From Hydrogenophaga sp. (GTDB taxonomy: Bacteria > Pseudomonadota > Gammaproteobacteria > Burkholderiales > Burkholderiaceae_C), in contig NZ_JAUCZF010000006.1 of assembly GCF_030373245.1 (NCBI RefSeq), positions 62,001-126,000 of the forward strand: a stretch of DNA of 64,000 nt, written 5' to 3'. Within the stretch, counting starts at the first letter, position 1; each line of letters starts with the position of its first letter. The notes under the pieces are model-generated. The model had not been told where the DNA came from, searched no databases, and saw only the letters and a program-made list of their open reading frames with translations. Positions 52,728-61,582 of this stretch are shown piece by piece. Made by a program: the position numbers and the translations under genes.

Positions 52728-53207
52728 ATGCATCTTCAGCGCCAATGTTCCAGGTGCAATCTTGAGTTTCCCCAAGGAGCGTTGAGGTGCCCTGCTTGCG
52801 GAGCGGGACCCGACCTGTCAAGTTGGATGCACTCCATCCCAGACCAAATACCCCCGCGCGATGCTTTAGACCAAGTCAGTGAGAGGGCGTGGAGTCCGGC
52901 ACTGCGAGTGATGATTATCTTCTTGGTAGTGGGCCTGTTTTTCGCGGTGCCCGCAGGTCTCTACTTTTTGTGGATCGAAAGCGTGAAGGGGTCGATTGCT
53001 GCCGGAGCTGTGACACTGTATTGGGGAGCCTCGCTAAGGTATTTTCAAAACCGCTTAGCGGGCAAAGACGCGTTTTTTATGAGCACAAGTCGTGTGCGTC
53101 CCACAGATTCCTTCAACCGTAAGCGGTTGTTCGATTTATTTGTCGCCGCGGTGTCTTTCTTGATCCTATTTTTTCTTGTTCTGTCTGCCGCAGATCTTGT
53201 GGGGTAA
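52728..53207 (+). CDS. Zinc-ribbon membrane protein
   Basis: 159 residues. An N-terminal rubredoxin-type ribbon CSRCNLEFPQGALRCPACG at residues 6-24 is followed by two to three membrane helices (VMIIFLVVGLFFAVPAGLYF; AGAVTLYWGAS; FVAAVSFLILFFLVLSAADL). Start ATG 52728. No named family; zinc-ribbon plus membrane anchors suggest a sensor or assembly protein. Lower GC and AT-rich surroundings hint at acquisition. Confidence 0.7.
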   Translation: MHLQRQCSRCNLEFPQGALRCPACGAGPDLSSWMHSIPDQIPPRDALDQVSERAWSPALRVMIIFLVVGLFFAVPAGLYFLWIESVKGSIAAGAVTLYWGASLRYFQNRLAGKDAFFMSTSRVRPTDSFNRKRLFDLFVAAVSFLILFFLVLSAADLVG

Positions 53208-53433
53208 TGCCATCTCAACTTCGGATCGCAAAGAGCCTGTCGCCTTGGCGGGAAGGAGTCGCTCGGCAGCTAGTGCGGCCCATCGCTGTTGAGTGGCCGC
53301 TGATGCACATGCAGCGGTCGGTCGCCTCGCAGGATGACGAATGGCAGTTTCCGGCGGCGGCTGTCATTGGACTGCACAACCTGACCGGCGGCAGTCAGCC
53401 TTCACTTGACCTTGGTCACGCCCGAGTGAACTG

Positions 53434-53556
53434 CTGTTCCTGGCCGATACCGGGTTCCTTGGAGGATCGCTGTAAGCTGACGTTGACCTGCATGAACGTC
53501 TCGCCGAAGGTCAGCTTGCTGGCGCGACCTCGGTCTCACACTGTCGGGCCAAATGC
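53434..53556. repeat. Imperfect palindromic repeat, copy B
   Basis: TTCCTGGCCGATACCGGGTT at the left, TAAGCTGAC and AAGGTCAGCTT as inner arms, CACACTGTCGGGCCAAAT at the right. Closest copy to the inferred consensus. It lies 50 bp before a P-loop kinase gene in the 399-bp gap 53208-53606. Confidence 0.65.
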
Positions 53557-53606
53557 GGACTATGGCCTTCGCCTTCAGCCTCTTTAAGTTCACGAGGGAG
53601 AACCTG

Positions 53607-54119
53607 ATGTTGATTGTCTTCGGCGGCCTACCTGGAACGGGCAAGACGGCCGTCGCGCACGAGCTCGTCGCTCGCATGCCCTCTGTCTATCTGCGCATGG
53701 ACATCATCGAGCAGGCGCTTCGGAGAAGGACTGCCCGCGAAGACGTCGGGCCCGCCGGCTACCTAGTGGCCTATGAGCTGGCCAAGTCCAACTTGACGCT
53801 GGGCATGGCAGTCGTAGTGGATTGCGTCAATCCGCTGTCCGTCACCCGGGAAGCGTGGCGTGCTGTAGCAGACAGCACATCATCACGCCTGTTCGAGGTC
53901 GAACTCGTGTGTTCTGACCTGGCTGAACACCGCCGGCGGGTGGAGGGGCGGAGAAGTGACATTCCCGACTTCACTCCACCCGCCTGGGAGGCGGTACTTC
54001 GTCATGAGTACGAGGCGTGGACGACGAGCCGCTTGGTCGTCGACTCCGCTTACGTCAGCGCGAGCGAAGCGGCTGAACAAATTCTGCAGAAATCGCTCAG
54101 CCAGCCTGGGCGGAAGTAG
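53607..54119 (+). CDS. P-loop (AAA/zeta-like) kinase
   Basis: 170 residues. Walker A GLPGTGKT at residues 7-14 at the extreme N-terminus; VYLRMDIIEQALRRR, the helical centre, and EHRRRVEGRRSDIPDFTPPAW, a lid-like basic segment, follow the layout of small nucleotide or small-molecule kinases of the AAA_33 type (chloramphenicol phosphotransferase-like, PNK-like). ATG 53607 has GAGGGAG upstream. The substrate is unknown. Confidence 0.8.
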   Translation: MLIVFGGLPGTGKTAVAHELVARMPSVYLRMDIIEQALRRRTAREDVGPAGYLVAYELAKSNLTLGMAVVVDCVNPLSVTREAWRAVADSTSSRLFEVELVCSDLAEHRRRVEGRRSDIPDFTPPAWEAVLRHEYEAWTTSRLVVDSAYVSASEAAEQILQKSLSQPGRK

Positions 54120-54160
54120 GCGGGGGCAGAATGCGGCCACAAGCAGATGCTCAGAAACCT

Positions 54161-54640
54161 ATGAACATTCAAACCCGACCCGCAACGGTGGACGACGCAG
54201 TTGACGCCTGCAACGTTGTTCGCGGCTCCATCCTCGCGTGCTGTCATGACGACCATCGCGGTGACGAAACTGTCATTCAGGGGTGGCTTCGCAACAAGAC
54301 GCCTGAGTTTTTCCGCGGTGTCATCTCGGAGCCAAACGCGTTCTCGGTTGTCGCCAGCGTGATGGGAGAGACTGTCGGATTCGGGTCCGCTCTGAACACC
54401 GGTGAGGTGACGCTTTGCTACGCAGTACCTTCTGTGCGATTCGCAGGGGTAGGCAAGGCACTGCTTGCTGCAATCGAAGACCAGGCCGTTCGAGCAGGTG
54501 TCGAGGCATTGCGCTTGGAGAGCACCCGTACAGCTCGGACCTTCTACCTTCGCAACGGGTTCATGCCTGATGGGCTTCCCGTTCAGGCCTTTGGCATGGA
54601 GGCGCTACCCATGAAAAAGCTGCTCAGGCCAAGGGCCTGA
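54161..54640 (+). CDS. GNAT family N-acetyltransferase
   Basis: 159 residues. MNIQTRPATVDDAVDACNVV is a typical GNAT first strand and helix; YAVPSVRFAGVGKALLAAIE holds the acetyl-CoA loop with V-x-G-x-G-x-A; LESTRTARTFYLRNGFMPDG is the closing motif. ATG 54161; an ATG at 54131 adds ten residues. 41 bp after the kinase gene, probably cotranscribed. Substrate unknown. Confidence 0.85.
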   Translation: MNIQTRPATVDDAVDACNVVRGSILACCHDDHRGDETVIQGWLRNKTPEFFRGVISEPNAFSVVASVMGETVGFGSALNTGEVTLCYAVPSVRFAGVGKALLAAIEDQAVRAGVEALRLESTRTARTFYLRNGFMPDGLPVQAFGMEALPMKKLLRPRA

Positions 54641-54711
54641 TTTCCGGAGGCCCGAAACGGCATGATGCGCCGAGATGCTGATGTTGCCCATTTTTTACTC
54701 AGTTCGGTGTC

Positions 54712-55242
54712 ATGGCCATTACTGCATTTGTCGTCCGTGTTCCATCCGCCGAAGTCATCGTGACTGAACTGCGTACGCGCTACGACGCAACGTTCCAGCA
54801 GGGCGTGCCTGCGCATATCACTGTCTTGGTACCGTTCATGGACCCAGGCCAAGTGACACCCGCTGTCCTCGCGCAGGCGCGTGAAGCGTTGATGGAGGTC
54901 CCGTCCTTCGAGTTCAGCTTGCGTCGGGTGGGACGCTTCCCTGCGACTGCCTATCTTGCCCCTGAGCCCCCAAGCGCTTTCGTGGCGTTGACGTCTGCAC
55001 TCGTGCGGGCGTTTCCAGAGTTTCCTCCCTACGGTGGAGAACATGCCAGCGTGATTCCACATCTCACGGTGGCGCATGGCGAAGCGCAGAGTGCAGCCCT
55101 GGGCGCGCTCGAGCTCGAGAAAAAGATGCGCACAACAGGGCCCATAGCGGCAAGGTGCACGTCTGTGGTGTTGATTGAAAACTCCACGGGGCAATGGAAG
55201 GAACTGCATGTCTTCGACCTGCCGCTGTCGGCGAAGATGTGA
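54712..55242 (+). CDS. 2H phosphoesterase / 2'-5' RNA ligase-like protein
   Basis: 176 residues. Two HxT motifs, HITV at 35-38 and HLTV at 117-120, about 80 residues apart, define the 2H phosphoesterase superfamily (LigT, CPDase). These enzymes cleave or form 2',5' or cyclic phosphate bonds in RNA or nucleotides. Full length by family norms. 71 bp downstream of the GNAT gene, same strand; may be part of a three-gene cassette with the P-loop kinase. Confidence 0.87.
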   Translation: MAITAFVVRVPSAEVIVTELRTRYDATFQQGVPAHITVLVPFMDPGQVTPAVLAQAREALMEVPSFEFSLRRVGRFPATAYLAPEPPSAFVALTSALVRAFPEFPPYGGEHASVIPHLTVAHGEAQSAALGALELEKKMRTTGPIAARCTSVVLIENSTGQWKELHVFDLPLSAKM

Positions 55243-56076
55243 GCATGACAGCGAAAGAGCCGTTTTAGCGCGCAAGTTTCGGAGTTGCCTGATGTCTGCT
55301 TTTGGCGTGGTCGAACATCGGCTCAGTGCCCAGCACAGCCGCTCACCTCGGGCGTGAGGACTCGTTCTCAAAGCGAGACCAGGCAGGCCTGTGTTGAGAG
55401 GCCGGTGACGGCGGAGCAGCGGTCGTTCGACTCCTCCAACATCACATGACAAGTGATCGCTGCGTTCGACATTCAGGGCGTGCTAAGTCACCGGCAGCAA
55501 CCAGCCTTGAACAGACTTTGCGGGACCGAGAGGCAGCAGTGCAGCGAGAGGAGCCATTCGCTGGATGCGGGCGCACTCTTGGTGATTGGCGCCAAGCAGT
55601 CGTCGGGCCTCGACGCAGGCGAAGTCATGAACGTCGGCTATATGGGGTACTGCGGACATCGGGAAATCAGGCTCTGGGCAATAGAACAGGAGCGTCGCAC
55701 GCCCCAGTACACGACCCGGTGGGAGGACATGCCGGTGGTGCGGGCTTGAAGGAACTGTGAATCAGCATGCCCCACTCATTCTTCATATTGCACCAGCCCG
55801 CAAAAGAAAATTCGCGCAGGTCCGCAATGCTGGTTTGGCGTACAAATTGAACAGAAACGAATTGCGTGTTAACTCGAGGCAGCACTATGGGTGGCATCGA
55901 TGTTCAGGTCCGACAGAGCCAGCGCCAGGCCGAAAAGGTCGCTTGCGCGCTGGCCTGGCCGCTGATGGCGCCGGTGGCTGCAAGTTGTAGACGGGTTTGA
56001 CGCGCTGTCCGCAGTCGGTGAGGCGGCCGTTGATCAGGTGCGGATCGGGTGGCTCATGTGGCGTTGTCCAGCTGGT
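55243..56076. other. 834-bp gap with remnants
   Basis: Decayed repeat pieces (AGCCGTTTTAGCGCGC, GATGTCTGCTTTTGGCG, GCAGCGGTCGTTCGACTCC) and one short frame at 55453-55749. No supported gene or terminator otherwise. Confidence 0.4.
55453..55749 (+). other. 98-codon frame of unknown origin
   Basis: The second half, LDAGALLVIGAKQSSGLDAG then EVMNVGYMGYCGHREIRLWA, has protein-like composition and ends EDMPVVRA with a stop. The first half looks like repeat sequence. It could be the C-terminal remnant of a lost gene. No family recognised. Confidence 0.25.
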
Positions 56077-57429
56077 TCAGGCCGTTTGGTTCAGGGTGTC
56101 GCCCAGCGCACTCACCAAGCGGTCAATTTCGTCGGGCGTGCTGATGAAGGGCGGTGCCAACTGGATGGTATCGCCGCCGTAGCGCACGTAAAAGCCTTTG
56201 GCGTACATCGCCATGCCGATCTCGTACGGACGTTTGGCGGGTTCGCCCGGCAGCGGGCTGATGCTGATTCCGGCGGCCAAACCGTAATTTCGGATGTCGG
56301 CCACATGTGGGGCGCCGCGCAAACCGTGCACCGCCTTCTCAAAGTAGGGCGCGAGCTCTCTCACGCGCTCAATCGCGTGGTCGCTGGCCAGCAGATCCAA
56401 GGACGAAATGCCAGCGGCACAGGCCACTGGATGCGCCGAGTAGGTGTAGCCGTGCGGAAACTCCAGCATGTAGTCTGGGCCACCTTGCGCCATGAAGGTG
56501 TCGTAAATCTCCTGCTTGACCACCACCCCGCCCAGCGGCTGCGTGCCGTTGGTGACCTGCTTGGCGAAGTTGAGGATGTCTGGCGTGACGCCGAAGGCTT
56601 CCGATCCCGTCCAGGCGCCCGAACGCCCGAATCCGCTGATGACCTCATCAAAAATCAACAGAATGTTGTTGGCCGTGCAAATCTCGCGCAGGCGCTGCAG
56701 GTAGCCCACCGGTGGAATCACGACGCCGGCCGAACCCGAGAAAGGCTCGACGATGACGGCGGCGATGTTGGAGGCGTCGTGCAGGGCGATCAGGTCCAGC
56801 AGGTGGTCGGCCAATTCGGCCCCTGTGGGCGGCATGCCCTTGTAAAAGCTGCCGTTGGCTGGCTGGGTGTGCGGCAGGTGGTCGGCCTCTACGCCTTGGC
56901 CGAACAGCTTGCGGTTGGCGACGATGCCGCCCACTGAAATACCGCCGTAGTTCACGCCGTGGTAGCCCTTGAGACGACCGATCAACCGCGTTTTGCTGGC
57001 CTGCCCCTTGGTACGCCAATAGGCGCGGGCCATTTTGAGCGAGGTGTCGGCCGACTCCGAGCCGGAGCCGGTGAAGAACACGCGGTTGAGTCCAGCCGGC
57101 ATGCGTTCGACAATCTTGTTGGCCAACTCGAAGGACAGCGGGTGGCCGAACTGGAAGGCGGGGGAATAGTCCAGCGTGGCCATCTGTCGGCTTACGGCTT
57201 GCGTGATCTCCGCGCGCCCGTGGCCCAGCCCCGAACACCACAAGCCCGACAGGCCATCAAAAATCTGCCGTCCGTCGTGGCTGGTGAAGTAGGCGCCCTG
57301 GGCCGCCACAATGAAACGCGGATCAGCCTTGAACTGGCGGTTACCGGTGTAAGGCATCCAGTGGGCGGCCAGCCATTCGGCGTCGGTACGAACGGATGTG
57401 TTCAAGCGCTGGATATCGTTCATGTCCAT
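56077..57429 (-). CDS. Omega-amino acid/beta-alanine--pyruvate aminotransferase
   Basis: 450 residues, class III PLP enzyme. The sequence closely follows beta-alanine:pyruvate transaminases: HWMPYTGNRQFKADPRFIVA, FTGSGSESADTSLKMARAYW, GYHGVNYGGISVGGIVANRK, ILLIFDEVISGFGRSGAW and NFAKQVTNGTQPLGGVV with the Schiff-base lysine in FAKQ. The ATG at 57429 has AGGAG seven bases before it. Divergent from a LysR gene with a shared 86-bp gap containing a palindrome. It likely helps use beta-alanine or another omega-amino acid. Confidence 0.92.
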   Translation of the reverse strand: MDMNDIQRLNTSVRTDAEWLAAHWMPYTGNRQFKADPRFIVAAQGAYFTSHDGRQIFDGLSGLWCSGLGHGRAEITQAVSRQMATLDYSPAFQFGHPLSFELANKIVERMPAGLNRVFFTGSGSESADTSLKMARAYWRTKGQASKTRLIGRLKGYHGVNYGGISVGGIVANRKLFGQGVEADHLPHTQPANGSFYKGMPPTGAELADHLLDLIALHDASNIAAVIVEPFSGSAGVVIPPVGYLQRLREICTANNILLIFDEVISGFGRSGAWTGSEAFGVTPDILNFAKQVTNGTQPLGGVVVKQEIYDTFMAQGGPDYMLEFPHGYTYSAHPVACAAGISSLDLLASDHAIERVRELAPYFEKAVHGLRGAPHVADIRNYGLAAGISISPLPGEPAKRPYEIGMAMYAKGFYVRYGGDTIQLAPPFISTPDEIDRLVSALGDTLNQTA

Positions 57430-57484
57430 AAGTGGCTCCTGTTGATGATTGCGCAATTCTCAATGGCCGTGTTAGTCTTGAAAA

Positions 57485-57499
57485 TGAGAACTTATCTCA
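57485..57499. promoter_or_regulatory. Palindromic site in the aminotransferase-LysR gap
   Basis: TGAGA-N5-TCTCA, 15 bp, 17 bp before the LysR start and 56 bp before the divergent aminotransferase. It fits the place of a LysR recognition box (dyad with A/T-rich centre), though spacing is T-N13-A rather than T-N11-A. Confidence 0.5.
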
Positions 57500-57515
57500 G
57501 CTTGTTTGAACATTT

Positions 57516-58451
57516 ATGCAAGTAAGAACTGCGATCCCAAGCGTGCCCACGATGGGGCAGTTGAGCGATATCGACCTGCGCCTGCTGCGGGTTTTCAAGG
57601 CGGTGGTGGACTGCGGCGGCATGGCATCGGCCGAGCTGGAGCTGAACCTGGCGATGTCCACCATCAGCCGCCACGTGAAAGACTTGGAAACACGTTTGGG
57701 CCTAGTGCTGTGCCGACGTGGGCGCGCCGGTTTTGCACTCACACCCGAAGGGCAGCAGCTGTACGCCGCAACGGAAATGCTGCTGGCTGCCACTGACGCT
57801 TTTCGCAGCAATCTGCACGACATCCACCGCAGCATGAGCGGCGACCTGCACGTTGCGGTTTTCGAAAAAACCGTAAGCAACCCGCAGGTCCGGATCGCGC
57901 AGGCGGTGTCGGCGTTTCGCCAGCAGGCACCTCAAGTCACGCTGCACATGCACGTAGGCACCATCGCCATGATCGAGCGAGGCGTCATCGACGGCCAGTA
58001 CCACCTGGGCATCAGCCCCGAGCACCGGCGCTCCGAAAGCCTGGCCTACGACCCGCTATTCGACGAAACCATGTATCTGTACGCCGCGCAGAACCACCCG
58101 TGGTTCGATGACAGTTCAGGCTGCCACGAATGGGCGGACTTGCGCCGCCAAGACTTGGCCGCGCTGGATTACCACTCACCCAACATGGCCCTGACACACG
58201 AACGCCGACTGGTGCGAGCCGCGACCGCCAGCGACCAAGAAGCGGTCGCAACGCTGGTGCTTTCAGGGGCTTACGTCGGCTTTTTGCCCGACCACTACGC
58301 GCGGGCATTCGTTGAAGCCGGGCTTCTGCGCGCGGTTGCGCCTCGCACCTTGTTTTACCGCTGCGCCTTCGCTTGCATGCATCGGCGCGCACCGGCACCG
58401 ACCAGGGTTGCCGAGGTATTTAGACAGGCCTTGCTGGATGCCCACCGCTGA
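57516..58451 (+). CDS. LysR-type transcriptional regulator
   Basis: 311 residues. The HTH is DIDLRLLRVFKAVVDCGGMA and LAMSTISRHVKDLETRLGLV then LCRRGRAGFALTPEGQQLYA; the effector domain starts at SGDLHVAVFEK. Divergent from the aminotransferase gene, which it probably regulates in response to an amino acid or semialdehyde. An internal ATG at 57552 (MGQLSDID) is an alternative start and would begin close to the HTH. Confidence 0.92.
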   Translation: MQVRTAIPSVPTMGQLSDIDLRLLRVFKAVVDCGGMASAELELNLAMSTISRHVKDLETRLGLVLCRRGRAGFALTPEGQQLYAATEMLLAATDAFRSNLHDIHRSMSGDLHVAVFEKTVSNPQVRIAQAVSAFRQQAPQVTLHMHVGTIAMIERGVIDGQYHLGISPEHRRSESLAYDPLFDETMYLYAAQNHPWFDDSSGCHEWADLRRQDLAALDYHSPNMALTHERRLVRAATASDQEAVATLVLSGAYVGFLPDHYARAFVEAGLLRAVAPRTLFYRCAFACMHRRAPAPTRVAEVFRQALLDAHR

Positions 58452-59219
58452 CACGTGCCCGATTCACCATCGCGTGCCGCTGGCCCAGCCGGCAGAAATC
58501 GCCGTGGTGCTCGCCGGTGAGCTGGCTCCGCACATGGTGGCGACCAAACCCCGACCTGGGCCCGGCGTCGCCCTTGCTGCCAAACCGTGGAGGTCAGGCG
58601 TTGGCACGATCCAACATCACGCAGCGGCTGGCATGGGCTGTGAAAGCAGCCATGCGCGCGCAACCCAACCTAGCTGGTCGCCATCTCTGCGCACACCTTG
58701 CGTCACACGACGGCAACAACGGTTTGCCCGCCTATTGGGAGCGCGTTGGTGCTCGACAAAATGACGGCGGTGCAGCGGCCGACCGACCCTCCATCCGTGA
58801 ATGAAAAGACCAACGCGGCATGGCATTCAGACTTGCAACGTCACCGGCTGCAATCAGCCTGAAGTGTCCTTGGAGTTTCCAAATGCGGCTTTGCAGCGAT
58901 TGCCGTCTCTCGCGGCCGAGAGCTGAGTTCCCGGTGCCTGGCACGAAGCTGTCATCGGCTTGCCCTGCAGTGCGGCAGCATCGATGACCGGAATCGAGGG
59001 GGCTGCAGTCACCCAGCTTTGAATGCCGCAGGTACCCCTTCAAATTCCGGTTGAATGTCAGCTGCTCGAAGGGCTGAACTCACACTCTCGACCCATACCG
59101 GGCGTAGGCCATCCGTTGATGGGAGGTTTTGAAGCGGTCATCCATCAGCGCAGGTTCGCCAACGGAGGGGCTGGCCGTCATGCGAGTCCGGCCATGGCCC
59201 GGCAACAGGATCGACCAGC
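58452..59219. other. 768-bp gap without a supported gene
   Basis: A 96-codon frame at 58517-58804 has no recognisable content. No terminator-like hairpin with a T-run was seen near the LysR stop. Confidence 0.4.
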
Positions 59220-59810
59220 TCAACCTGCCAGGTCTTTGGTAACCGCGCCGACCAACAGGTCCATCGCGCCGGTCCACCGCGTCGGATCCTCACCTTCGGC
59301 TAGGGCCCGAGCGGCGCGATCGAATGCGGCCGAGAGCAAGCCGCCCAGTTCGTCCAGAGGCACGGAGCGGCCCGCGCGAAGGCAGGCCTGCAGGCCATTG
59401 CGCAGTTCGTCGGCCCCGGCGGCCTCGCTCAGCAGCGCCAACTGCGCCGGGGACAGAACTGCCGGCGCGTCCAAGAGAAGCACGCGCGCCCGTCCACCTT
59501 CTGCCATCGCTGCGAAATAGGCGTGACTGCCGGCCAGCAGGGCCTGCTGCGGCGGCACCCCAGGAGGCGCTGAAGCGGCCACTGCTGCTGCGACCTCGAA
59601 GGCCATGTCGGCAGCCACGGCCATCAGCAGCTCTGATTTGTCCACGAAGTGATGGTAGAGAGCACCCCGGGTGACGGCGGCCTCGGCTACCAGTTCCGGG
59701 GTTCCGGTGGCGGCGTAGCCGCGATCCACAAACAAACGCCGCGCCGCTGCGATCAGCGCGTTGCGCGTGGCCTCGCTCCTTGATGCCTGTGTTCGGGGTG
59801 GTGTTGACAT
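59220..59810 (-). CDS. TetR/AcrR family transcriptional regulator
   Basis: 196 residues. RNALIAAARRLFVDRGYAAT then GTPELVAEAAVTRGALYHHF is the TetR HTH with the usual GALYHHF recognition helix. ATG 59810 overlaps the first operator half. Divergent from a VOC-family gene; the gap contains two palindromes. It most likely represses both genes and is relieved by a small molecule handled by the VOC protein. Confidence 0.92.
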   Translation of the reverse strand: MSTPPRTQASRSEATRNALIAAARRLFVDRGYAATGTPELVAEAAVTRGALYHHFVDKSELLMAVAADMAFEVAAAVAASAPPGVPPQQALLAGSHAYFAAMAEGGRARVLLLDAPAVLSPAQLALLSEAAGADELRNGLQACLRAGRSVPLDELGGLLSAAFDRAARALAEGEDPTRWTGAMDLLVGAVTKDLAG

Positions 59811-59855
59811 ACGTACAGAATGTATGTAAAGTTGAATTACATACATAGTGTATGT
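59807..59855. promoter_or_regulatory. Two ACATAC/GTATGT palindromic operators
   Basis: Site 1: ACATAC (59807-59812) and GTATGT (59822-59827), spacer 9. Site 2: ACATAC (59839-59844) and GTATGT (59850-59855), spacer 5. Four identical half-sites within 49 bp, covering the gap between divergent tetR and VOC genes. Confidence 0.8.
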
Positions 59856-59877
59856 TGTCTTTCACAAAGGAGCCACC

Positions 59878-60303
59878 ATGAAGTGCCTGCAGTACTACCC
59901 GGTCCTGACGACAGACCGCCTGAGAGAAACCACCGACTTCTACGTCCGGCACTTCGCGTTCCGGACCTTGTTTGCCTCGGACTGGTACGTGCACCTGCAA
60001 TCCAGCGAGGACGATCGCGTCAACTTGGCGGTGATGCAGGCAGGGCACACGACCATCCCTGGCCCCAAGGCCGAACGGGCCAGCGGCCTGTTGCTCAACT
60101 TCGAAGTCGAAGATGTGGATGCACACCACGCCAGGTTGACGGCTGCAGACGTGCCAATAGTGCTTTCGCTGCGTGACGAAACGTGGGGGCAGCGCCACTT
60201 CATTGCCACCGACCCGAATGGCGTGCTCATCGATGTCATCACACCGATTGCCCCCTCGCCTGAGTTCGCGGCTGCCTATGCAGCCGACGCACTGCCTTCC
60301 TGA
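59878..60303 (+). CDS. VOC family (glyoxalase/dioxygenase-fold) protein
   Basis: 141 residues. The repeated beta-alpha-beta3 fold shows [20 protein letters not shown], then [20 protein letters not shown] and [17 protein letters not shown], a metal-edge Glu/Asp pattern typical of VOC proteins. AAAGGAG precedes ATG 59878. Close to Glo_EDI_BRP-like resistance/lyase proteins. Controlled by the divergent TetR through the four half-sites. Substrate unknown. Confidence 0.9.
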   Translation: MKCLQYYPVLTTDRLRETTDFYVRHFAFRTLFASDWYVHLQSSEDDRVNLAVMQAGHTTIPGPKAERASGLLLNFEVEDVDAHHARLTAADVPIVLSLRDETWGQRHFIATDPNGVLIDVITPIAPSPEFAAAYAADALPS

Positions 60304-60361
60304 TCGACAGCACTGCGCGCGCAGGACCTTCGTCTCGCGAACCAGTCGTCCAGGAACATCC

Positions 60362-60480
60362 GCTTCTGGCCGAAACCGGGTCTCTGCGGTGACCGCCACA
60401 AGCTGACTGTGGCCAGCAGGGGTATCCCATCAAAGATCGGCTTCCCGACGCTGCCTCGCATTTACACTGTCGGCCACAAC
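60362..60480. repeat. Imperfect palindromic repeat, copy C
   Basis: TTCTGGCCGAAACCGGGTC at the left, CAAGCTGAC and GATCGGCTTCC as inner arms, CCTCGCATTTACACTGTCGG and CCA at the right. It lies just upstream of the small membrane protein gene at 60495. Confidence 0.6.
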
Positions 60481-60494
60481 TAGACCCATACACG

Positions 60495-60836
60495 ATGCCT
60501 CCGAAGCCGCCGGTCAAATCTCCACGTCTACGGGCTCTTCTCCTCATCCTCGTTGTAGTCGTCCTATGTCTGCCTATCATCGCAAAACTGGTCGCCAGAA
60601 CTGAAGGGCTGGAACAGCACAGGGAAAGTATTGAAACCTACAGTGCGCTCATCTTGGTTACGGCGATGGCACTGGCTCTTGCGGAGATGTGGCGACGCAA
60701 GGTTCCCCTGCGCAGATACGGCAGCGTGATTGACCCCAAGAAACGCCCCATGGCGTATGCGCTGTGCATGGGATTCCTAACTCTCTTTTTGGGATTTCTT
60801 GCTGCTTTTGGGTGGGTTCGACTGGTGCTCCCATAG
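60495..60836 (+). CDS. Small hypothetical membrane protein
   Basis: 113 residues, three membrane helices: ALLLILVVVVLCLPIIA, YSALILVTAMALALAEM and YALCMGFLTLFLGFLAAFGW. Basic loop RRKVPLRRYGSVIDPKKRP between helices 2 and 3. No family recognised. Repeat copy C ends 15 bp upstream, so its promoter is inside or very near the repeat. Confidence 0.6.
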   Translation: MPPKPPVKSPRLRALLLILVVVVLCLPIIAKLVARTEGLEQHRESIETYSALILVTAMALALAEMWRRKVPLRRYGSVIDPKKRPMAYALCMGFLTLFLGFLAAFGWVRLVLP

Positions 60837-61582
60837 ACATCAATCTGTGTTGCACATGCTTTGCTTGCCATTCAAAGGTACTTTTTTGGGCGGCCGCAAG
60901 CTTTCACGTTTCCCACCTTCTTTCGAAACTCTCAAATGACGGCCCCAGGTCGGGAGTGTCACTTCGCCCCGTGAGAAACCAGTCCTTCTCCGTGGGCTTG
61001 AAGCCATTTATTGGCAAGTACCCTGTCTTGAAAGCGAAGCGGTCGCTAGCTTGGTCGATCCTGAACGACCGCTTTTGACCCTCGCTGTTGTTCGTTACCG
61101 CCGTCCCCGAGTGACTCCGTTCAGCCTTGAGCTGACCTTGGGCGCGACTGAGTGATCTAAAGCCCTTGGCCGACACCAGTTGGATACGACCGGCGAATGC
61201 CTACCAGGTCGCTGCATTCGGACAAACTCGTCGCCCAGCATTTGATGTTGGTCCTTCGGGGTGCACCAGCCTCCCACAACGGTCCAAGGACACGTCGACT
61301 GTCCCAGGTCGAATAAACGACGTCGTTTATTTTTCGCGCAACACCTGCGGCCTCGATCACTTGCCTCCTCCTGTTTCCTGCTGCATCATTTCACTTATGT
61401 CGCAGCACTTCTCCCTGAAGGCCACCCGTCCCACCGCGTGCATATGCACCCGCTGGGGTGTGCCTCTGCGACCGCGCCTCTAGCGGTCTTGCGTTCGGCC
61501 CACCTTGTCACTCACCCAGTGAATCAACAAGGAGCCAGGGCAGAACACACAGCACCGGCCGGGCTCCGCCAAGGAGTCCGAC
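60837..61582. other. 746-bp gap without a supported gene
   Basis: Contains decayed repeat-like stretches (GAACGACCGCTTTTGACC; TTGAGCTGACCTTGGGCGCG). A minus-strand frame at 60904-61176 is low in plausibility. The last about 100 bp before 61583 may hold the promoter of the AAA operon; AAGGAG is present six bases before its ATG. Confidence 0.4.

Noticed and set aside
58517..58804. 96-codon frame between LysR and TetR genes
   Set aside because: Composition lacks hydrophobic core pattern, no start signal, and no recognisable domain.
60904..61176. 90-codon minus-strand frame between the small membrane protein and the AAA+ gene
   Set aside because: It overlaps decayed repeat-like sequence and has no clear ribosome site or domain.
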